Shown one piece after another: positions 12,622 through 23,239 of a DNA stretch of 64,000 bases; the stretch's first letter is position 1; each line of letters opens with the position of its first letter. A program made the translations under genes and the position numbers. Below the pieces are notes generated by a model. That model searched no databases and was not told the origin of the DNA. It saw only the letters and a program-made list of their open reading frames with translations. This DNA is from Saccharum officinarum (Eukaryota; Streptophyta; Magnoliopsida; Poales; Poaceae): the NCBI GenBank assembly GCA_020631735.1, contig CM036221.1, positions 17,713,381 through 17,777,380 on the forward strand. Direction: 5' to 3'.

Positions 12622-14021
12622 GTACTGACAACTTCTCTGGCATGTGTTTGGACAGAGGGCTAGAGTGGGTTGGACTTATATCTCTCTCTAGTGTATTTTG
12701 TGAAGATAGAGAATGAGAACTATTTGCTATAGTGCTTGCAGTGAGGGAAAGCCGAAGCCAGAAAGAGTGGTGAGGTCCGCTTAGAATCCAGCAGAAGATT
12801 TGCCTATTTTATATAGAAAAACTAAAACATGCTAAGCTAGATTTTAGGTGGAAGGGACGAACCCAAACCAATCATGTGATCAAAAGTTGTTCGATTATGG
12901 TCCTTTCTGGTAGATTTTTGTTAAGGCTTTTTGCCGGCTTAATAAAAAAATCCTACCAAACGAGCACATTAAAACTGAAGAAAAAAAGTTTAAAACTGAA
13001 ACAGTTTTAGGGCAAAAGTCGAAGCCATAAAAATGTAGCCTTTTCTGGCTTCTTCATTTTTTTATTAAAATGCTCAAGATTTCACTCTGAATATCTTAAC
13101 CTCTTACTTGGCAAGGAGTAGTTCGTTGCGTAAGATTTTTTTTTCTAGTTTTGTATAGGAAATAAAAAGGGCTTAACACTCCATTTTGTTGAAAACATGA
13201 TCGTAACCCCAGACTGGAGACATTGTTTGCACTTTTCCACGTTCACCAACTGAACGTACGAAAGTTTGGCGGTCATCAGTTTCAGGACAACACTAGTCCA
13301 AGCACATCGAAAAGACTGCACTGATGTTGTCGGTCGTTAACACGCTGCTGTCGATGCAGCTTGGATTCCGAAAGTTGCATAACATGCTCCTCAGACTGTC
13401 AAGTTCACTAGTTATCAGCATGGCTGAGTGGCAGAATAAAGATGCATCAACATGACAGAATGGGGTGTCATCCTCATCAGCAAAACAATAATTCTGTCGG
13501 CAACCGAATTAATAACCTCGGTCGCCAAGAATAAAGTCCTGTTACAGACGATGTCGTATATGATACAGGCACATCCCATTTGTTGCAGAAACTACTACGG
13601 TAGAGTATTCTTGCACTGCTAATCTGCTACTACACATCAATATATCTCAAAGCACAAGTAGAACAGGCAGTTTAGTGCTCGCAGTTTCTATTGTACCTTT
13701 ACCTGTTAATAACAGAAACAATGCCCCAAACCCAATCAGTGACAGCTACTTGGAATCTACATATGTATGCTATATTTCAGATTTGAACCCTAGAATCAAC
13801 CACCTTACCTCGTCAGCCCAATCTCCAGCCAGATTAGATCTGTGTATGAATCTGTAGTTCTGTACCCTGAACAAACGTGGCAGCCTACATGGTTGTGGAA
13901 AAAGACTAGTGTTGGGCTAACCAATGTACATGTGCAGCAGACTAAACAGGAGCCTTTTCTCCACCTTTCTAGCGTCCTAGTAATAACTATTGTCATTGTC
14001 CAAGTCTCCCTGAATCCGTGG
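12622..14021. other. Intergenic DNA and probable PP2C 3' UTR
   Basis: No gene or clear repeat recognised. The right-hand few hundred bases lie downstream of the PP2C stop on the minus strand and are probably its 3' UTR. Confidence 0.35.
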
Positions 14022-14134
14022 CTATGTTCTGCTCTTGAACTTTCTATGTGACTTGAGGTCAACTACAATGACGGTTATGTTGTCCTTGCTCCCCTTCTGG
14101 AGAGCCAGCTTCGACAAATATTCGCAGCTGCTTG
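14022..14134 (-). CDS. Protein phosphatase 2C, C-terminal fragment at gap edge
   Basis: Read on the minus strand, this segment ends in EYLSKLALQKGSKDNITVIV followed by a short basic tail and TAG at 14022-14024. The GSKDNITVIVVDL string is the hallmark C-terminal strand of the PP2C catalytic domain; its Asp is a metal ligand in the family. PP2Cs are Mg/Mn-dependent Ser/Thr phosphatases, many in ABA or stress signalling. The rest of the gene would lie to the right, where the sequence is an N gap followed directly by retrotransposon DNA. It is either inside the gap, displaced by misassembly, or split by the insertion. Which PP2C clade it belongs to cannot be told. Confidence 0.75.
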
Positions 14135-14234
14135 NNNNNNNNNNNNNNNNNNNNNNNNNNNNNNNNNNNNNNNNNNNNNNNNNNNNNNNNNNNNNNNNNN
14201 NNNNNNNNNNNNNNNNNNNNNNNNNNNNNNNNNN
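14135..14234. other. Assembly gap, 100 N
   Basis: Exactly 100 N, the usual placeholder for a gap of unknown size. Left is a PP2C gene end; right starts in the middle of a copia reverse transcriptase. The missing DNA should hold at least the 5' half of element A. Confidence 0.98.
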
Positions 14235-15149
14235 AGATTATTGCAAGGAATTTGGTGAATTGATGTCGAAGGAGTTCGAGATGTCAATGATTGGTGAGCT
14301 CACATTCTTCCTTGGATTTCAAGTAAAGCAAATGAGAGAAGGGATTTTCATCTCTCAAGAAAAGTATACCAAGGATCTTCTCAAAGATTCAAGATGGAAG
14401 AATGCAAACCAATCAAGACCCAATGCCATCAAATGGACATCTCGACCTAGATGAGGGAGGTAAACCGATATGATCAACTCTCTACCGTTCTATGATTGGT
14501 AGCTTGTTGTACCTTACCGCATCTAGGCCCGATATCATGTTTGTGTGTGCATGTGTGCCCGCTTTCAAGCGTGCCCTAAAGAACCTCACCTAAGTGCCGT
14601 AAAAAGAATCCTAAGATATCTTAAGCTCACCCCAAGCATTGGTCTTGGTATCCCAAAGGAGCTAGATTCCAACTAGTTGGCTATTCCGATTCGGACTATG
14701 CGGTTGCAAAATTGATAGAAAAAGCACATCCGGAGGGTGCCATTTGCTTGGAAGATCTTTAGTATCTTGGTCATCAAAAAGCAAAATAGTGTGGCTTTGT
14801 CCACGCCGAGGCGGAATACATTGCTGCGGGGGCTTGTTGTGCACAAATCTTATATATGAAGCAAACCTTCCTAGACTATGGAATTGTTCTTGAAAAGGTG
14901 CCACTTTTATGTGATAATGAAAGTGCCGTCAAAATTGCTAACAATCCGGTACAACACTCTCGCACCAAGCACATTGATATCCGCCATCACTTTCTAAGAG
15001 ATCACGTTGCTAAAAATGACATATCACTAGAAGGTGTAAGAAGTGAAAATCAATTAGCGGACATCTTCACTAAACCTTTGGATGAGGCAACCTTTTGTAG
15101 GTTAAGAAGTGAACTAAATGTGCTTGATTCTAGCAACTTTAAAAAATGA
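14235..15149 (+). pseudogene. Element A pol remnant (RT C-terminus and RNase H)
   Basis: The fragment starts in the RT region (FEMSMIGELTFFLGFQVKQM) and continues in several reading frames through RNase H. The last in-frame piece (from about 14856) holds the LLCDNESA and [11 protein letters not shown] motifs and ends at 15149. Frameshifts occur near 14400-14460 and at several points up to 14850, so it is not translatable. Confidence 0.85.
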
Positions 15150-15225
15150 GCGTGTGTTGTCCCTTGCATTGCATTGTGTAAAATGCCATGTTTATTTTAT
15201 CGCAATGTTTTTAGGGCTTGGCTAA

Positions 15226-15273
15226 CACGGTTACGATAACCCTTCTTTGGAGGAGTGAAGAAGCCTAACCGTG
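15226..15273 (+). other. Post-pol inverted repeat of element A
   Basis: CACGGTTA (15226-15233) pairs perfectly with TAACCGTG (15266-15273). The loop contains GATAACCCTT and GTGAAGAAGC, also found in element C between a different pair of complementary arms. Confidence 0.55.
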
Positions 15274-15639
15274 GATCAAACTTGACAAGCATTCTAGATT
15301 TACCTTCTTGTATTGCATTGCATATGCATGGTTGTTGTTCTTGTCGTTTCTTTTCGGTTAAGCTTTGAGCAACCTCTGTGTTCGTCCATGGATAGAGAGA
15401 GCATTTTGACGCTCCTAAAGGTTCAAAAACTCTATTGCATGGCCATACGCTGCTCCTTGGGTGTTTATTGCCTATTTTCTTAAAAATAATACTAGCCTAA
15501 GGCAATCTATTTTGAAAAATTTGAGGGTTTGAGTGAGGTCACTCATATCATGTTCTAATTTGTGTTTATTTGTGTCTTTTTGAATTGGAACCTGATTGAG
15601 AGAAGTCGCGTCGTAGTTCGGAATGAAGAAGGGCGAAGA

Positions 15640-15991
15640 ACAGTGACCGGACGCTGGACCGGACGCTGCACCGGACGCAGTGATGCTTCACCACCGCGTC
15701 CGGTCCCGGCGTCCACCAGCGCGTCCGGTCATCCAGAAGACCAAATCCAGATCTACCGATCGGACGCTGCACCAGACGCGCCTCTGTTGACCACCGCGTC
15801 CGGTCATTCGCGATGATTTCCCGAGCTCCCCTCGACCGGACTCTGACCGCGTCCGGTCAGTCCTCATCGGACGCGTCCGGTCACTCCAGGAGCTTACTGG
15901 AGTGTGACCGGACGCTGCACCACCGCGTCCGGTCATAACGACCACTGCGTCCGGTCATCACGCGTCGAGCGGATCTAACCCCCTCATATAA
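15640..15991 (+). promoter_or_regulatory. Candidate internal promoter of ORF3 (element A): palindrome cluster plus TATA-like site
   Basis: About a dozen half-sites of ACCGGACGCG or CGCGTCCGGT in both orientations fill 15640-15965. They are followed by CATATAA at 15985-15991. The LTR of the same element has the same motif cluster directly before its TATAAATA. The TATA match here is imperfect. Promoter function is inference. Confidence 0.5.
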
Positions 15992-16367
15992 CGGTTCATA
16001 CTCGGTCGTTTCTTCTAATCCGCCCGAGATTTTTTTTTCCGCCGCCGCCGCGCCATCTCCTCCGTCGCAGCCTCCGTCGCAGCCTCCGTCGCGCCTCTGC
16101 CGCAGCCGCCGCCGCGCCTCAGCCGCGTCTCCTGCCCCGCGCCGGCCCTCGCTCGCGCGCGCGCCAGCCCTGCCCGTGCCTGCCCACGCCAGCCGCCCGC
16201 ACGCGCCACCGCCGCCCGCTCGCCACCGCGCCACCGCCGCCCGCTCGCCACCGCGCCACCGCCGCCCGCACGTGACCTTGCCGCCGGTGAGCCGCTCTTC
16301 CTTTGCCAGCTTCACCTCCGGCAGTGGATTGCCTCACGCTCGCCTCCGATCGCTCTTCATCGAGTTG

Positions 16368-16389
16368 CCCTAACCCTAACCCTAGGGTT
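16368..16389 (+). promoter_or_regulatory. Telomere-like CCCTAA tract in ORF3 leader
   Basis: Three CCCTAA-type units followed by a mirrored TAGGG. It resembles the interstitial telomere motifs and telo-boxes found in leaders of plant growth-related genes. Confidence 0.4.
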
Positions 16390-16612
16390 CGCGTAACGTC
16401 GTTCGATCGTTCGTCGTCGAGGTTTTGTCGCGCGTCGTCTTCTTCGCGAGGTTGTTTCGCGTCACCTTGACCTCCTCGCTAGGGTTTGTCGTAATTCTTT
16501 CTTTTAATCCTAATTGCATCATGTTTCGGCAAATCAGAGCTCGTCCGGCGATTTCGGGGAATCTCGCGATCTAGGTCATCTCTTCTTGTCACCGTCGTCT
16601 CGTCGATCCGAG

Positions 16613-16725
16613 GTAGCTTCGCCTTTTCGATTCACATCGTATCTCATATGCTTGCTATCTCTAGGGTTTCGTACCTTTTAGTTATATATGTGCTTAAAGT
16701 AGATCTCTCTATTCCGTCGTTGCAG
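16613..16725 (+). other. Candidate 5' UTR intron of ORF3 (element A)
   Basis: Donor AG|GTAGCT at 16613 and acceptor TTCCGTCGTTGCAG at 16725, with a T-rich interior. It lies wholly between the putative transcription start (about 16015) and the ATG at 16856. No transcript evidence is available. Confidence 0.35.
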
Positions 16726-16855
16726 CGAGTCTGTCCGTGTGTCAGGGTGAGATCAGTTTGCTGAATCCGAGGCCAAGCCTGCGGATAAGGACTGAGGCCA
16801 AGCCTCTCGAGTGACAGTTCACCATCTTTTAGAGGTTTTCGGTCAGTTTGTCAGC

Positions 16856-19138
16856 ATGGTGCGTTGCAAGAACGCCGGTGGTGCTCCTGGTGACGGGGAC
16901 GACAGTCCTCCTCGTCGGTCTGAGATTGCACGTGGAAAGCGTATCAAGATCTTGGCCAGAAAGAAGAAGAAGACACTTACAGAGGCAGAGATTGCTCAGG
17001 CCGTGGCAGATGCAGCAGAGCAGGCAGAGAGAGGTGGCAGGAGCAGTGGGATACGTATAGGTGAGCGTCGCTTTCATCTAGAAGGTCGACAGCTCGGCAC
17101 AGAGGCCACTGAGGGTACTGAGGATACTGGAGCTACAGAGGGTATGTCAGTTGATCCACCTCCAGAGGCCACAGAGGCTCCAGAGGCTCCAGAAGCTCCA
17201 GAGGCTACAGAGGACACAGAGGAGCAGCCAGCTCAGTCTCCACCACGTCGCCGCTCCACACGTGCACGTACTCAGGTGACTCCTAGGCCAGAGGGCCAGC
17301 GTCGTGGAGCACGTCCTCCACCCAGAGCTAGAGGTTCACCCCCGGTCGAGCACTTTGACTTGAGGGGTGCTACAGCACGTCAGGTGCAGGGGTTGAGGTT
17401 CGTGGAGGTCAGTCGGTGGTTTCCACCTGTGAGGGATCCCAGAGCTTTAGAAGGCTTCTATACCCCACTTCAGGAGGATTTCTACAGGGCTCTAGTTGAC
17501 AGCGGTATTGCTTTCCGACCACAGAGGGTCTGTCGCCTTGAGTCACTGGTTGAGGTTGTGGGAGAACAGCTACGTCCGCACCTGTCCTTTCTGCCAGGCT
17601 TGTCAGATCTTCTTGGACGGACAGGTGCATACTGCGGCACATGGGTCAGAGAGTTTTATGCTTCACTATGGATTGATCCTGCCCATGATTTCATTCACTT
17701 TGCATTCCGAGGCCGCGATCACCGTCTATATAGCACCAGAGTGCGGGAGATTCTCAGGCTCCCAGCTTCCAACACGAAGATACATCAGCTGTGTTTTGGT
17801 CAGACTCCTCCACCGAGACGCCCTCACGGCGGGGCAGTGCCACCTACAAACTTGGTTCGACCCTGCTTCCGTGAGCCTTTTGGCGAAGGGTCTCGTCGCA
17901 CGCCTGCCAGTTTGACACCTCTTGCCAGAGTTCTGGATGCCATAGTCAGACGCACTCTACTTCCCCGACTTGGCTACAGAGAGGGACTGACTCAGATGCA
18001 GCTATGGGTTGTTCATCACCTCCTCTCACAGACACAGTTTGACATTTGGGATCTCATACTTAGTGATATGGAGGACACCATAGCTGAGGGCTTCAAGGGT
18101 AATCGTCAGCTGCCCTATGCACACTGGATCTGCTTCATCATTAGATCATCCATCCAGTTACCAGCAGAGATCCGAGCTGAGATATCAGATATGACTACTG
18201 CTTTCCCTGAGTATGATATCCGTCAGCTTTGGACTTCAGTCACTAGAGATCAGGCCCCAGTGCCCGGACAGCGTGTGCGACCTGAGGTTCCTGAGACAGC
18301 AGCTGAGCAGGACGCCATAGTTGATGAGCTTGCAGAGGCAGAGCTTGCCGATCTTGACGCTCAGCCTGCTGATCTTCCTGAGGATGTGACATCTGACAGC
18401 ACTGATGAGGACTACCAGCCCATCCCCAGGTACCGGTCTCCTCGGTCTCACGACCACGAGGCCGGTGGCTCTGGTTCAGCCTCCCGCACAGACCCAGCCA
18501 TGGTGGCGATTCTTGAGAGGTTGACCCAGGCACAGGAGCAGCAGCAACAACATATACAGCGACAGGCTCAGGACACAGCTGCAGCACTTGCACAGATTCA
18601 GGCTTGTCAGGACGAGTTTCAGCGTCAGCAGCTTGAGATCCAGAGGCAGCAGGTTGAAATGCAGCGACAGCAGTACGAGATTCAGCGACAGAGTGCAGCT
18701 AGTCAGCAGCAGTACTTGGATCTCCTGCGCCACCTAGTCACTGTTGGAGTTCCTCCGCCTGCTTCTGTCCTGACTTCTACTTTACAATCCAGTGATCCAT
18801 CGAGTCAGGGACAGCCGGGTTTCCAGTTCACATCTCCACAGCAGCAGGTTCCCCAGTCATTCCAGTCCCCGAGCTTCACGCCCATTCACACGGGGTTTAC
18901 ACCTTCAGACCAGCCTCGCCCTCACCTCCTGACAGGCACACCCTTCGGTGATTTCAGTGCTACCTACAGCGAGTTAACTGGTCAGCCGACGCCCTCGCAC
19001 ACTACCTTTGCTACTTCTTCAGGGTTGTCAGCTTCAGAGACAGCTATTCCTCCAGTGACAGGGACTGGTACTATAGAGACTCTACCTTCGTCAGTTGCCT
19101 CGACAGATCCTCCTGCTATTGGCTCGCTACAGGCTTAG
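16856..19138 (+). CDS. ORF3 of element A (SIRE extra ORF), 760 aa
   Basis: Occupies the place of the so-called envelope-like ORF of SIRE-lineage elements. I chose ATG 16856 (MVRCKN). The N-terminus has a basic KRIKILARKKKK stretch (possible nuclear signal), then Glu/Thr/Pro repeats (TEAPEAPEAPEATEDTEE) and an Arg-rich segment. A folded central domain spans about residues 170-480 and holds the WVREFYASLWID motif. A Gln-rich coiled coil lies near residues 550-640, with a Ser/Thr/Pro-rich tail. I see no signal peptide or membrane span, which argues against a surface protein. The TAG at 19136 interrupts an open frame that continues in phase for 66 codons to a TAG at 19337-19339. ORF3 of element D has a related central motif. 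Confidence 0.8.
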   Translation: MVRCKNAGGAPGDGDDSPPRRSEIARGKRIKILARKKKKTLTEAEIAQAVADAAEQAERGGRSSGIRIGERRFHLEGRQLGTEATEGTEDTGATEGMSVDPPPEATEAPEAPEAPEATEDTEEQPAQSPPRRRSTRARTQVTPRPEGQRRGARPPPRARGSPPVEHFDLRGATARQVQGLRFVEVSRWFPPVRDPRALEGFYTPLQEDFYRALVDSGIAFRPQRVCRLESLVEVVGEQLRPHLSFLPGLSDLLGRTGAYCGTWVREFYASLWIDPAHDFIHFAFRGRDHRLYSTRVREILRLPASNTKIHQLCFGQTPPPRRPHGGAVPPTNLVRPCFREPFGEGSRRTPASLTPLARVLDAIVRRTLLPRLGYREGLTQMQLWVVHHLLSQTQFDIWDLILSDMEDTIAEGFKGNRQLPYAHWICFIIRSSIQLPAEIRAEISDMTTAFPEYDIRQLWTSVTRDQAPVPGQRVRPEVPETAAEQDAIVDELAEAELADLDAQPADLPEDVTSDSTDEDYQPIPRYRSPRSHDHEAGGSGSASRTDPAMVAILERLTQAQEQQQQHIQRQAQDTAAALAQIQACQDEFQRQQLEIQRQQVEMQRQQYEIQRQSAASQQQYLDLLRHLVTVGVPPPASVLTSTLQSSDPSSQGQPGFQFTSPQQQVPQSFQSPSFTPIHTGFTPSDQPRPHLLTGTPFGDFSATYSELTGQPTPSHTTFATSSGLSASETAIPPVTGTGTIETLPSSVASTDPPAIGSLQA

Positions 19139-19774
19139 GTCACTCAAACGGATCCTCTTATTGCTACTACGACAGTACCTGTTCCTGCCGTTCAGACCCA
19201 GACAGTTACACAGCCACATGCTTCTTCAGAGGGTCAGCCAGATAGCTCAGATTCCGAGGGAGATTCTCTACACTTCGTGATTACTCCGCGCACCTCGGCA
19301 CCCGGCACGACTCCGTCTGTCCCCCCGTCAGATCCTTAGATTAGTTTTTTTGACGCTTGATGCCAAAGGGGGAGAGAGAGTAGTTTCAGGGGGAGTTTTG
19401 AGAGAGGGTTTTCGTTTTTCTTGTGTGCTACATTCATGCATCATGTTTACTTTTCAGTCATTGCATTCGTGTGACATGTCATCGTGTGATAAACCCTGAG
19501 TCTTAATGTTTTATCCAGTCACAGTGTTAACGCTTGTCACCGTTTTTAATTATAGCTCTAAGGTTGTGCTTCCGTGCCTTACTCTGATTTCTTATGAGCT
19601 ATATCTGTTTGTGTACTAACGTTCTTTGTCTTATCTTATGAAGTACACTCTTTTGGCTTGGGGCACATAAGCAATTCCTAACCCCTTGTGCTTATTGCTT
19701 TTTGCTTATGTGAACCATGCATGCTCGAAAACCTCAACTCAAATCTTTTATATCTTAGTGTTGTCATCAATCAC

Positions 19775-19789
19775 CAAAAAGGGGGAGAT
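19775..19789 (+). other. Polypurine tract of element A
   Basis: AAAAAGGGGGAGAT directly precedes the TG of the 3' LTR, as expected for the plus-strand primer. A similar purine run lies at 19363-19382 just after ORF3. Confidence 0.8.
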
Positions 19790-21397
19790 TGAAAGCATCT
19801 AGGCCCCGAGGTTTGGTTTCGGCAATTGATGACAACGCTTTATTACCATGACTAACGTGTGGTTTGCAGAAACTTTGGTAAGTTAGGTCATGGAGGTTTT
19901 AACTGCTTTGGGCACCATGGTATTCATGCCCCTTGATGGAAATCGTTTCGGTTTTCAAAAGAGTGACGTCAAGATTAAGGACGGTTAGCTCCGGATGTCG
20001 AGGTGTTGAGAGACATTTGGAATAGTCGTTAGGATCTTCGTTTTTCTCTTTTGGCCGTACTATAAAGGGGGGCATGAGCGGGTAGCTTGACCTAGGCGAG
20101 TCCTATGTTTAGGTGTGGTGCACACTTGTTAAACTTGGCACTAGGCAGCTCTAGAATAGCTCAAAGTTCAGTTAGAAGCAACTTGGTTCAAGTTATGACG
20201 TGTTTCGGAGAGTTTCGGGTCGTTTTCCCATGACCGGACGCGGTCCTCGACATGACCGGACGCGTCCGGTCAGTACAGTTCCGCGGCTAGGGTTTCAGCT
20301 CTGACGACCGGACGCGGTCCTCGCGAGGACCGGACGCGGTGGTCAGAGGTCGACACGTGTCACTTGAGGGAAACACCCGATCGGACGCGACCTGGGTGTG
20401 ATCAGCGCGTCCGGTCACAGTCCAGTAAGGTCCAGAGACGACCGGACGCGTCCGGTCATCACCGATCGGACGCGATCGCGCGTCCGGTGCGAGTACAGTA
20501 TGCTCCCTGCACGATCGGACGCGTCCGGTCACCCCTGACCGGTGCGTCCGGTCACTCAGTTGTTTTTCGGATTTCGACCGTTACGAGCGACCGACGCGTC
20601 CGGTCAGTTCAACCGGCGCGTCCGGTCAGCTCGTGTTTTGCTGAGTCAGCGGGTAACGGTTCGTTTTGTCTGTGGGGTGTATAAATACATCCCCACCACC
20701 TCTTTTAGAGGTCTCTTGCTCATTTGATCAGCTGATAAACACCTTTGGAGTGCAAGGGAGTGCAAGAGCACTAGTGAGGATAGAGATTTAAGAATCAAAG
20801 CTTGAGAGTTCCTCACTAGCGATTAGAGAGTAGCAAGTGTGCATCCACCTTCTCATTTGGGCTTGTAGTGGTCAAGTGAGAGTTCTAGCTTGTTACTCTT
20901 GGTGATCGCCATCACCTAGACGGCTTGGTGGTGATTGGGAGTTCAGTGATCATCCGGCGGAGCTTGTGGATGACCCAACTCATCTTGTGAGCGGTTGTGG
21001 GTGATTCACCGCGACGGAGTGTCAAAGAATCAACCCGTAGAGAGCACTTGATCCTTGCGCGGATCAAGGGGGAGCTACACACTTGCGCGGGTGCTCCAAC
21101 GAGGACTAGTGGGGAGTGGCGACTCTCCGATACCTCGGAAAAACATCGCCGTGTTCCTTGCCCCTTTACATTCAAGCATTTACTTTCTCGTATTTACTTT
21201 CATTGCTTGATTTACATTCCTAGACTTGCCATGCTAGACTAGGATTGGAAACTAGGGTGCAAAACTTTGTATCGGTAGACTCTCTAGGAACACAAGTAGA
21301 CACTAGGGGTGAATTCCGACTTGTAGGATTTAATTCTTGCATTTAATTTTTAGAGAAGCCCAATTCACCCCCCCTCTTGGGCATCTTGATCCTTTCA
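19790..21397 (+). repeat. 3' LTR of element A, 1608 bp
   Basis: Starts TGAAAG and ends CTTTCA. It contains a palindrome cluster (20231-20640) followed by TATAAATA at 20680-20687. No second copy is available in this window for dating. Confidence 0.85.
20231..20687 (+). promoter_or_regulatory. LTR promoter of element A: GACCGGACGCGTCCGGTC array and TATA box
   Basis: Roughly fifteen half-sites of ACCGGACGCG or CGCGTCCGGT, some joined into perfect 18-bp palindromes (for example around 20254 and 20440), end about 40 bp before TATAAATA at 20680. Confidence 0.7.
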
Positions 21398-21530
21398 AGA
21401 AGAAAACAGACTCATAGAATTTCTTCAAAGTAACAAAGATGTCTTCGCATGGACATCCAATGATTTAGGAGGAGTCCACCTCAGCACATTTTCTTTCCTT
21501 ATCCCAAACCCACATGCTATCCAAACGGCG
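21398..21530 (+). pseudogene. Ty3-gypsy polyprotein scrap
   Basis: Directly after the LTR one frame reads LIEFLQSNKDVFAW followed by DLGGV. This resembles the linker before the reverse transcriptase in plant gypsy polyproteins. Only about 40 codons are left, so the call is tentative. Confidence 0.45.
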
Positions 21531-21591
21531 CCAAAGTGGTTTGGGCTTCATGTCTTTTTGCACGGGCGGGCCCTGGGTCCGCGAACCTGCA

Positions 21592-21640
21592 AATAGGTCA
21601 TTTTTCGCGGTTTCGTCGGAACCCACAAAAATGACCTATT
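21592..21640. repeat. Fold-back sequence with 14-bp perfect arms
   Basis: AATAGGTCATTTTT (21592-21605) and its exact complement at 21627-21640 flank a 21-base loop. Adjacent bases (GCGAAC and GTTCGC) extend the pairing after mismatches. Possibly the end of a small MITE. Confidence 0.5.
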
Positions 21641-22227
21641 CGTGAGTTCGCAGACGAACCCCCATGCTCAATCTTTTTGCACTTTCTAATATACATGAGT
21701 TGCCCATAAATGAAAATGAAATTTCTTCTATATATGGTGATGAGACTATGGATGTCTTGAAGAGCTTTTAGGAGAAGATGATTCCGGTGGAGCTAGTGAG
21801 GTCCTTTTAAGAGAGAAATGTGCTTTTAGCATGCAAAAAGGCTTATTAGTGGGTTTAGATGTATATCAAGCTATTTGTAGATTATTGTTAGTCTATGACC
21901 GAACATGAGAGAGATGAGAGTGAAAATAGAGAAAACCAAATGGATAAGAGGCAAGAGTCCTCTACCTCACTCTTTTTTATAGGAAACATGGCCTCCTAGT
22001 GGTAAAAGAACTCAGGCTAAAAATGGGCCCTCAATATTATCTTACAAGCCTTCAAGCTATATAATTGGGCCCTGTAAAACACTAATGGGGTCCCTAACAT
22101 ATAACGCACCCCAACAGTAGCCCCTCAACTATTCGGTGATCAAAAGTACAACATCCAATAGCCAAATAGAATAAGTGTGGCCCAATTACAACTCAGTTCT
22201 GACACACTGTTCTCATCTATACGAGAT

Positions 22228-22767
22228 CAGGGGCGGAGACAAGGGAGGGCGGGCAGGGGCCCGGCCCCCTTCTAATATTACACACTTTTCATTAATATAT
22301 ACATCTCATTAGTTCTCACTAATCACTTGAAATTATAACAAAGACTTCTGAGCTAATTCTAAATTGATTTTCTCATATAAATCTAATAGATCTAGCAAGT
22401 TAACATAAGAAATATCAACCTTAAATTTTGTCCTCCTCCAATAGTCTTCAACAATAGACTAAACGATTTTGCCCTGAGAACCCCAAAATATTTCTAACTA
22501 ACCAAACATTTTTAATATTTTCTTTGTCTCTTCACGCTTTCTTATCTAGAACCATTTATTTTTTTTAATTTACACATGTGTCCAATTTACTCTTATCTCT
22601 CGAGAAAAAATACCACTCGGCTGTGGAAACTTACGAGTTAGAGAGGATATTTGGCAATTTTTTATTTTTTAAGCCAGCATCAAGATTTGACGGTAGTACC
22701 ATATACTTTTTGTGGACACTCGATGATCTCCCCTCTCCCCCATATCTAAATCCTGGCTCTATCCCTA
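22228..22767. mobile_element. Possible degraded hAT-like element
   Basis: Starts near AGGGGCGGAGACAAGG and ends near CCTGGCTCTATCCCT, an imperfect inverted pair with AT-rich interior. It resembles the two better-preserved hAT MITEs in this window. No clear target duplication seen. Confidence 0.35.
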
Positions 22768-23178
22768 ACAACGATATGGATGATTTTATCTTTAGCTAGT
22801 CTTCGGTGCTATCCTTCGCTCGAACCTCCATGACTCTGTTATTAGCAGCTAGAGCTGGGACTTGGGCCATGCCATTTGAGGGCGAGTCATGGCACGGTCT
22901 TTTGGCACGATTCGAAGTACGGTACGACACGAAATATTTTGGGTCGTGCCGGCACAACACGAACACGAGGGTTATGCCGTGCCTAGAATCTCGACACGGC
23001 GGACTACATGGCCCGACCCGCATCTTGGGCCGTGCTTGGGCTGGCACGGCACGAAAATGGCACGTAGACACTTCTACAACTATACAATACAATTTTCTAG
23101 TATTTACTATACTACCTCTTATCTAATTCTTGAATAAATTATAAAAATCATTAAACTTTTATTAAAATAGTACACACA

Positions 23179-23180
<2 letters not shown>

Positions 23181-23236
<56 letters not shown>
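23181..23236. repeat. (AT)n microsatellite, 56 bp
   Basis: Uninterrupted AT dinucleotides lying between two GGCACG-rich segments. Confidence 0.95.

Positions 23237-23239
<3 letters not shown>

Larger units (their letters stand above)
14235..21397 (+). mobile_element. Element A: SIRE-like Ty1-copia retrotransposon, 5' part missing
   Basis: Order seen: broken C-terminal pol (RT/RNase H), post-pol inverted repeat, palindrome-rich region with TATA-like site, long ORF3, polypurine tract, 3' LTR starting TGAAAG and ending CTTTCA. A long ORF downstream of pol is typical of the SIRE/Maximus/Opie lineage. The 5' LTR, gag and most of pol are not present before the gap. Confidence 0.85.

Noticed and set aside
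15562..16373. Overlapping Arg/Ala/Gly-rich ORFs on both strands
   Set aside because: Caused by GC-rich palindromes and leader sequence before ORF3. The frames conflict with each other.
16368..16389. CCCTAA repeats as a chromosome end
   Set aside because: Only three units followed by a mirrored copy, in the middle of a retrotransposon leader. Too short for a telomere.
20231..20640. Regular short repeats resembling a CRISPR array
   Set aside because: The units are palindromic half-sites with irregular spacing in both orientations, inside a plant LTR. There are no equal-length spacers and the genome is eukaryotic.
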